The notes below the pieces were generated by a model. It had not been told where the DNA came from, ran no database searches, and saw only the letters and a program-made list of their open reading frames with translations. Shown one piece after another: positions 57,801-64,000 of a DNA stretch of 64,000 nt. The translations under genes were made by a program, and so were the position numbers. Source of the DNA: Dendrobium chrysotoxum (taxonomy: Eukaryota; Streptophyta; Magnoliopsida; Asparagales; Orchidaceae); contig CM034310.1 of the NCBI GenBank assembly GCA_019925795.1, forward strand, positions 26,936,520-27,000,519, read 5' to 3'. Positions within the stretch are counted from its first letter, which is position 1. Each line of letters opens with the position of its first letter.

Positions 57801-60796
57801 CATTAATCAACGTTATTCATAGTTAGGCTATAACATCTATTAATGTGTTTCATGTTATTTCTTGAAATTCGATTGAATTGTCTACAATTTTGCTAACACT
57901 AATTATAAGGTGATATTGTACATACAAAAATCATTATACAATATAGGTCTGTTGCCTTCACACTTGTATTTAATTTTGTTATTTTGTGATTTGCTTTTTA
58001 TCTTGAACATTATGTCTAATTCCCTATGGTGAAGTTTGCAACTTTAGTTCCTTGTGTTTATTCAAGTTCAGTTCATTGTCAGTTTGTATTTCACCAGCCT
58101 CCTGGTGTCTCCCCTTTTTTATGGAATTATTGAGGAGCTAGGCATTTCCATCATGCTACAAAAAGTGTGTATTATAGGGGTCAAGAGACACTACAATCAT
58201 GATTTTCAATCCCAACATGCTACAAAAAGCATGTATGGGTATTTGAGGCACTTGTATTGAAGCTTGCAAATTTCCTTATAGGAGTATAAAAATGTAGACT
58301 AGTACTTAGGAGTGTCACCGCCATGCAAAAATCATCTATACGGCTCACTTGCCTTACAACAAAGGTTATATAGAGCTCCCTCCTACCATGCTAAGAAAAG
58401 CATGTATAGGTGGCCCACTTGTTACTCCAAAAGCATTGAAAATTGAATTTGGGTATTTTTTTTTTAGCATTGATGGTGTCGTTGTCGAGGGAGACGAGGG
58501 AATAAAACACACAAATATCTCTTTTCTTTTTTTTATCTCTCTTTTCTCTTTTCTTCTCATTTTTTTTAATAACAATAATATCAAACTACTAATAAAGGGA
58601 GAGGGATTAAGGTAAAGAGATAGTGATAGTAAGCTTCTTTTTGCTAGAGAAAATGAGGGGGTTCTTTTGAAGTGAGCTAGGTGAGTTGATGTAGGAGCAC
58701 ATGTAGAGTAGGTTTGTGCTATAGAAGGACTATTTTGAGTTGGATTTGGGTGTGAAAGGGTTGTTGGGCTTTAGAAGTGAGCTAAGGTTTGGGAGAGGAG
58801 GAGGAGGATTTTGTTGTTGTTGGTTTATAGTTGGCTGTTTGGGCTAAGGAAGATGGGTTAGTTTTGGTTGTAGAGTTGTGTAGGTGAGTTGTTTAGGATG
58901 AATATATGGTTGTAGAGTTGTGTAGGTGAGTTGTTTGGGCTGAACATAGTAAGGATAGTGGGCAAAAGATGGCAGGTTTATGTGGGTTGGCTTCAGATGT
59001 GTTTATGTGAATTGTTTGGGCTAAATAGAGTGAGGATAGTGGGATGAAGATGGCAGGTTTAGGTGGGCTATTTGGAGAGTGAAGTGGGGCTGCTTTGGGC
59101 TACTATTGTTAGAAGAGAAGGGGGTTTGTTGAATGGTGGTTGAAGTGGCCTGTTAGATTTTAGTTGTAGTGGTTGAAGACAATTGCTATTGGGTTTGTAG
59201 TGGGCTTATTAGTGGGTTGGTTTTGGAGTGATGTGAGGAGGTGTTAGTGATTGATGAGATTGTGTAGGAAAAGTGAGCTGGGTTGTAGAAGGTGGAGAAG
59301 GGCTGAGGTTGGAAGAGGAGAAGGTAGGCTGGGGGTTTTCACAGCTAGTGCTAGACAGGAGGGATGTGACAGGCTGGAAGAGATTAAGTTGAGGAGTGTA
59401 ATTTTGTTATGAAGAGGAATAATATGAATCTTTTTTGGAGAGGAAGAAGGTGGAGTAGCTTTTATTTGGGCTAGGATTCAGGTAGAGCAGATCAGTAGAG
59501 AGGTGAAAGCTGGGGTAGGTTTGTTGAGGAGTGAACAGTCGGAGGCTATTTTGTTGGGAGCTACAATAGCAGCAATAGCTGGGGCTCGAGCATGTGAGGA
59601 GGATGGATGGGAGGAAGGGATTAGCTTTCTGGCTGGTGGATGCCTGGTCGAATGGAGTAAAGTGGGAGTAGGCAAGGGAGTGGTCAACACATCATGGAGG
59701 AGACGGAGCTGTTGTTGGGTTGGAATGGGATAGAGGGACTAGCCGGGATTGGCTAGGGAGTTGAGGAGCAGGATTTCTATTATTTCATTTTCCCATTTCC
59801 AATTAACAGGATTTGATGGGGAGGCACCGAACTATAGAATTTGAGACTGATTTGAGCAGGATTTTTGGCTAAGGTATAGAGACACAGGAATGGGGATGAG
59901 GCAGTAGATTTGAACATGAATATTTTATATGATTTAATTTATATCATATAAAATAAAGTGGGATGTGAATCAGCCCAATTGTGAAATTCCTCAGTATTTA
60001 TGGAACTTGATTTTCATATGTCACCTCAAAACATATGCAAAATTCACATTTTAGCTCGCTCGAATGGCCCATATAATATGATAGTCATTTTTAGGTATTT
60101 GGATGTTTCAGACACAACGACAAAGATCATTTTACAATCAAGCAATGTTCATGTAATGTCGCATAATATTTCATCCATAGTCAGTTGATTTTGATCACCT
60201 TCAATGCCATGGGAAATATTACATGCTTTTCTATAAGATTTTGATGTTCAGGACACAATGCCAATGTCCATTTTACGAACGGGCAATGTTCGGGTAATGT
60301 CGCATAATATTTCATCAGTAGTCCATCATTTTGACCGCCTATGATGGCATAAGCATAATTACAGTCCTTTCTATATAATTTTAATAGTTCAAACACAACA
60401 GTAAAGTTTATTTTATGAACGGGTCATTGATGTTGACCACCTTCACTCAATTCAACTGTGAGGGGTCCCCCCACCCCCTTAAGCAAATTTGATGCTCTGA
60501 TCACATCGGCGCAATATGTTTGACAATCAGAGATCATTTTAGTATTTTTTTTCCAGTGTCGTGCTCACCAATAGATCACGCTTGTCATCATTTTCAATTT
60601 AGTTGTGCACAAATTACTCTTCTTTGGCAAATTTAGTGTCTTGAGCGCATTGATGTAGTTTGTTTTGTAATTGGATGAAGTTTGAGTGATTTTTAACAAT
60701 GGTTGAGGTGCTTGAACATTCATTACATGTGATATGTCCACTAGTTACCTCCTATGGTACACTCGATTGAATATGACACGTATATAGAGGTCAACA
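54811..60796 (-). repeat. 5' LTR of the giant element, 5,986 bp
   Basis: On the minus strand it starts TGTTGACCTCTATATACGTG at 60796 and ends TTTTTGTAGCACACA at 54811, directly followed by a 6-nt spacer and the PBS. It is uninterrupted. It includes a degenerate array of 150-190 bp units around 57100-57500 (CTTGTAGGT...GAGTTATTGTGTCAA) and a G-rich, TGGGCT-rich tract at 58620-59850. Short open frames inside it have no recognisable domains. Confidence 0.88.
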
Positions 60797-60801
60797 TCAT
60801 A
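60797..60801. repeat. Target-site duplication TCATA (right)
   Basis: Identical to 12144-12148. It marks the right end of the giant element. Confidence 0.9.
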
Positions 60802-61490
60802 CTATCATTATTATTACACTATCCACTTTTAAAGCCTAACATAATCTAAAATTAAATAATTCTTAAATCATACTAATTACCTCGATAATTTTTTCTTTCC
60901 TTTCTTATCGAACCAAGAGTTTCACCACTTTTTATTTCTTCATGGTGAATAATTATCACTATTGTTACAATCAAAATTAAAATTATGCATTTATATCTTT
61001 CCTAAAATTAAAGAGGAAAAATAAAAATTTAAACAACTTAACTTCCTCTCGTCATAAAAAATGAAGGCTCACTTTTTTTTCCTCCCAACAAGTCCTATTC
61101 TTTAGATAGCCTTAACAACAGACATATTTTTCTCCTTTTCTTTTGACAAAATTCTCTCTCTCACCCAAAATCTTCTCTTCCTCTCATCTCTTCTCCCAAC
61201 TCGCATTTTCTATCATTTGGATTTTCTAGATGGATTGAAATGGAGTTATTCCTCATGAGGAGTCTTGACTTTTCACTTCCGAACATGATTCTTTGCTTGT
61301 TTCACTCTCCTACACGCGCCCATATGCCCTTTGCTTTGCATTGTGGAAGCTCGCTCACTCTCTGTTATGGGATCAATTTGATTGAACTGATCTAGTTCTA
61401 GTTATAATAACTTTTTACCTGACCTTAACAATCAGAATATGCTTGTTCCTTAATTGCTTCGCATCATAGGCCAAAATAAGTTTATGTTCT
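60802..61490. other. AT- and CT-rich flank, no gene seen
   Basis: This continues the pre-insertion sequence that was joined to 12148. It contains pyrimidine-rich stretches at 61128-61200. I see no coding potential. Confidence 0.5.
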
Positions 61491-61499
61491 GTTGACCTC

Positions 61500-62130
61500 A
61501 TTTTTGTATGAGCTCAGTAGGACCAATCCAGACCTTAGAATCTTTCCAATCCTTAAGATCAATCTTAACCCTAGGATCGATCAATCTGATCTTAGACCAA
61601 TCCAGACTTTAAGATCAATCCAAATTCAAATCAATCCTAACCCCAGATCAATACAATTTAAGACAAATCTAAATTATAGGATTCTCTTAGACTTTAGACC
61701 CTAGGATCTATTCTAGACCCTAGGATTCTACCTGACTCTAGATCATATGATCCTCTTAGACCCTAGGATTCTCTTAGATCTATTTAGAGCTTAGGATTCT
61801 TCTAGATCCTAAGACTATTCTAGATCACAGGCCCTAGGACTTCCAGACCCTAAGATCTTCCTAGAAATCAAACTTTAGGATCTACTCTAGATCCTAAGAT
61901 CCTTCTAGATCTTGAATCTTAGGATTCCTAGATCTTAGGATTCTTCTAGATTATAGGATTCTTCCAGACCCCAGATCCTAGGATTTCCCTAGGACTTCTA
62001 GATTCTAGGATCTTCCCAGACTCCAGTCCTTAGGATCTATTCTAGACCCTAGGATTCCCTTAAGCTGATTTGGACCCTAGGACCTATTCTAAACCCTAGG
62101 ATTCTTCTAGATCAATCCAAGTTTCAATTC
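61500..62130. repeat. Degenerate CCTAGG/TCTAGA-rich tandem array
   Basis: Built from variants of AGACCCTAGGATTCTTCTAG in units of about 20-25 bp, with around 25-30 occurrences of CCTAGG, CTTAGG or CTAAG-type cores, many self-complementary. An open frame at 61492-61704 (+) is only a translation of this repeat. Confidence 0.85.
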
Positions 62131-62529
62131 AATCTAAACTTAATTCAAATCCTATCATTCAAGCTCAAAATCCAATTCAAAACCAAATTTCCAGATTCAA
62201 ATCCAAGGCCAAAGGTCTAAGTCCTGAAAGCCTTTTCCAGCAAATTTTTGAACACCTCAAAACCCTATCAAATGACCTCTGATTCAAGATCTATCAAATC
62301 CACACTGATGTGACATGTCTCTAGAGGCAACTCTCCAAATTTGAGCTCATTCTGAGGTCTCTAATCCCAGAAACTGAATTGAAATCCAAAGGCTGTAAAA
62401 CCTTCAAATATCTACAGTCCATGCCACTGGACCTACCACCCAGTGGATTTTGATCTTGGAGCTTTCTACAAAGCCTCCAATCACCTCCAGACCCTTGATT
62501 ATGACCCATTGAGCATTAAACTATATTTT
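62131..62529. other. Unassigned sequence between two tandem arrays
   Basis: Low-complexity CAAATTC/AATCCAA text, then unique sequence. An open minus frame at 62321-62509 has no recognisable domain. Confidence 0.45.
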
Positions 62530-63220
62530 GTTGGACTCAATTTGACCCCCAGTTGACCAGGGGTTAAAATGACCAAAATACCCCTATGGGGTGTGAATAG
62601 TCACTTTGGTCAAATGAGCTCCAAATCAAATGCAACCACTTCTAGCAAGTTTCAAATATCAAAACAAACCTGTTGAACTTATTTCCAGACCCTGGGTCAA
62701 CCTGGTTGACCAAGTCAACCTAGTTTGACCAAGCAGGCCTTGATGGGTCAAAATAGGTCATTTTGACCAAATGACCTCCCTAGACCTTGGGACCACCTCT
62801 ATTGGTCTCCAAATATCATTTCAAATCTGTTGAACCCATTCCTAGACCCTGGACCCACCTGGTTGACCAAGTCAACCAGGGTTGACCTAAAAGGCCCATT
62901 AAGGGCCCAAACAGATCATTTTGACCAAATGATCTATCCAGACCTTGAGAACACCACCAGTAGACTCAGAATATCATTCTGAACTGGTTGGACCCATTCC
63001 CTGACCCTGGGTCAACCTGGTTGACCAAGTCAACCTAGTTGACCCATTAGGCCCATTAAGGGCCTAAATAGGTCATTTGATCAAGATGACCCATTTAAAC
63101 CCTGAAACCACCTTCTACCAGACCCTATTCATCATTTCAAACTTGTTGAGCTCAACCCTTGATCTTGGGTCAACTTGGTTGACCAAGTCAACCTAGGTTG
63201 ACCAAATCAATCTTTAAGCT
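62530..63220. repeat. 157-158 bp tandem repeat, four clear units plus one degenerate
   Basis: The landmark CCTGGGTCAACCTGGTTGAC recurs at 62690, 62847, 63005 and 63163, giving periods of 157, 158 and 158 bp. A weaker unit starts near 62530. Each unit carries the palindrome GGTCAACCTGGTTGACC followed by AAGTCAACC, and a second segment GGTCATTTTGACCAAATGACC. Divergence between units is about 20-30%. Confidence 0.88.
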
Positions 63221-64000
63221 TTACACATTGAATCAAACCCTTAACTAATTTCAAATTTGTTCAAATTAATCTAATCACCTTCCTTAGAGATTTAGGTTTG
63301 ATTGGACCTTTGACCCGATCAATAGTTGACTTGGTCAACTAAGTCTAAGTCTGGTCAAAATTGATTTGTTTGGGTCAAAATCATTTCAATCATCTAAACT
63401 TAAGTTCTCTAAATTTCCAAACCCTCAAGCTCACATCAAAGAGAATTCCAAGTGCATTCAAATGTATTTGAAGTCAAACTACCTTGATTTGACTTATTCA
63501 AATCTTATTCTATAGTCAAACCATTAACCTTATTCAAGATCTAGTCATTTTTTTTTAAATCATCCAAATCTATTTTAAGCTTGAAATTAACTCCAAAACC
63601 ATAGCCTAGACTAGTCCCAATTCTTGGCTAATTAAATCCATGTAAAGTTGAACTAAGTCAACTTGCTAAGGGTTGGTCAAACCATTTTAAGACTTTATGT
63701 TTTACTCAAATGTCAAGCCCATGCTTTGGAAATTAATTCAACCCATCCTAATCAGCTCTCGGTGCCACTTTGCATGCCATGACAGCTGATTTGACCTGTT
63801 GACTGGTCAAACCTGTCAACAAGTGGTCAAAAATCCTTTAAAGTGGCCAAATCACTTATTAGAGCTAATCCATTCCAGCTCAAAGCATTCCAGCAACTCT
63901 AATATGCTCTAGAACCTTCTTAAGAATAAATCCCAGCCCTTTGATTAAGATCCCAAGGCCCTCAATCCTCTCATATGCTTGGATAGGACAAAAGAGGCTT
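63221..64000. other. Sequence rich in GGTCAA/TTGACC after the tandem array; no gene seen
   Basis: TTGACC and GGTCAA motifs continue at lower density to about 63840 (for example TGACTTGGTCAACTAAGTC at 63328), suggesting decayed continuation of the array. No coding domain is visible. Confidence 0.45.

Larger units (their letters stand above)
12149..60796 (-). mobile_element. Giant Ty3/gypsy (Tat/Ogre-type) LTR retrotransposon with nested insertions
   Basis: Two direct copies of a 6-kb sequence (12149-32614 after removing an insertion, and 54811-60796) flank a decayed gypsy gag-pol that reads on the minus strand. The outer ends are TG...CA. They are flanked by the identical pentamer TCATA at 12144-12148 and 60797-60801, a perfect target duplication. 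Next to the right-hand LTR the minus strand reads TGGTGACTCCATTGGGGA, the PBS type of Tat elements. The domain order is gag, protease, RT, RNase H, integrase, then a long repetitive 3' UTR. The span is 48.6 kb. Subtracting the 13.9-kb and 11.0-kb insertions leaves about 23.7 kb, within the size range known for Ogre-like elements. The LTRs are about 80-85% identical where I aligned them, so the insertion is old. Confidence 0.9.

Noticed and set aside
12149..60796. Segmental duplication of host DNA as an explanation for the two 6-kb copies
   Set aside because: TG...CA ends, the adjacent PBS and polypurine-like tract, the gag-pol between the copies and the perfect TCATA duplication fit LTRs.
62530..63370. 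W-box cluster as a promoter of a downstream gene
   Set aside because: The TTGACC copies are part of a tandem repeat and no gene start is visible within the window.

Overview
Eukaryotic, plant nuclear DNA: a spliced plant-type gene end with GT-AG introns, followed by about 60 kb of AT-rich, nested LTR retrotransposons. The species cannot be named from the sequence. The only host gene I can support is the 3' end of a phosphatidylinositol-4-phosphate 5-kinase (PIP5K) at 45-1547 (+), with its 3' UTR to about 2 kb. From 2 to 12.1 kb there are simple repeats, a minisatellite, a decayed Ty3/gypsy gag-pro fragment on the minus strand and several gypsy-type LTR copies.

The core of the window is one very large Ty3/gypsy element of Tat/Ogre type on the minus strand, 12149-60796, bounded by a perfect 5-bp target duplication TCATA (12144-12148 and 60797-60801). 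Its LTRs are about 6 kb each (5' LTR 54811-60796; 3' LTR 12149-32614, split by later insertions). It has a PBS at 54787-54804 and decayed gag, protease, reverse transcriptase, RNase H and integrase reading leftwards to about 34850. Without its nested insertions it would be about 23.7 kb.

Three later insertions sit inside it. (1) A gypsy-type, apparently non-autonomous LTR element (14902-28790) lies in the 3' LTR. (2) Inside that is a complete Sirevirus-like Copia element, 'copia-1' (17175-28514, plus strand, about 11.3 kb). (3) A second Sirevirus-like element, 'copia-2' (41276-52284, minus strand, about 11.0 kb, perfect target duplication AATGG), interrupts the giant element's gag. Both Copia elements carry a gag with CCHC knuckles, a pol (protease-integrase-RT-RNase H) and an extra env-like third ORF before the 3' LTR. 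Both are disabled by in-frame stops and a few frameshifts. Most of the stops that can be compared look like C-to-T or G-to-A changes.

The most interesting signal is a family of short inverted repeats in the two Copia elements. The motif is TCGTAC..GTACGA in copia-1 and TCGTCC..GGACGA in copia-2. It is clustered upstream of the LTR TATA box and again upstream of a TATA-like box about 60 bp before the env-like ORF. The two elements differ by symmetric changes in both arms, which suggests a selected dyad, either a protein site or an RNA hairpin, shared by two promoters.

The right flank (60802-64000) is non-coding in my reading. It holds a CCTAGG-rich degenerate tandem array and about four to five units of a 157-158 bp repeat rich in TTGACC.
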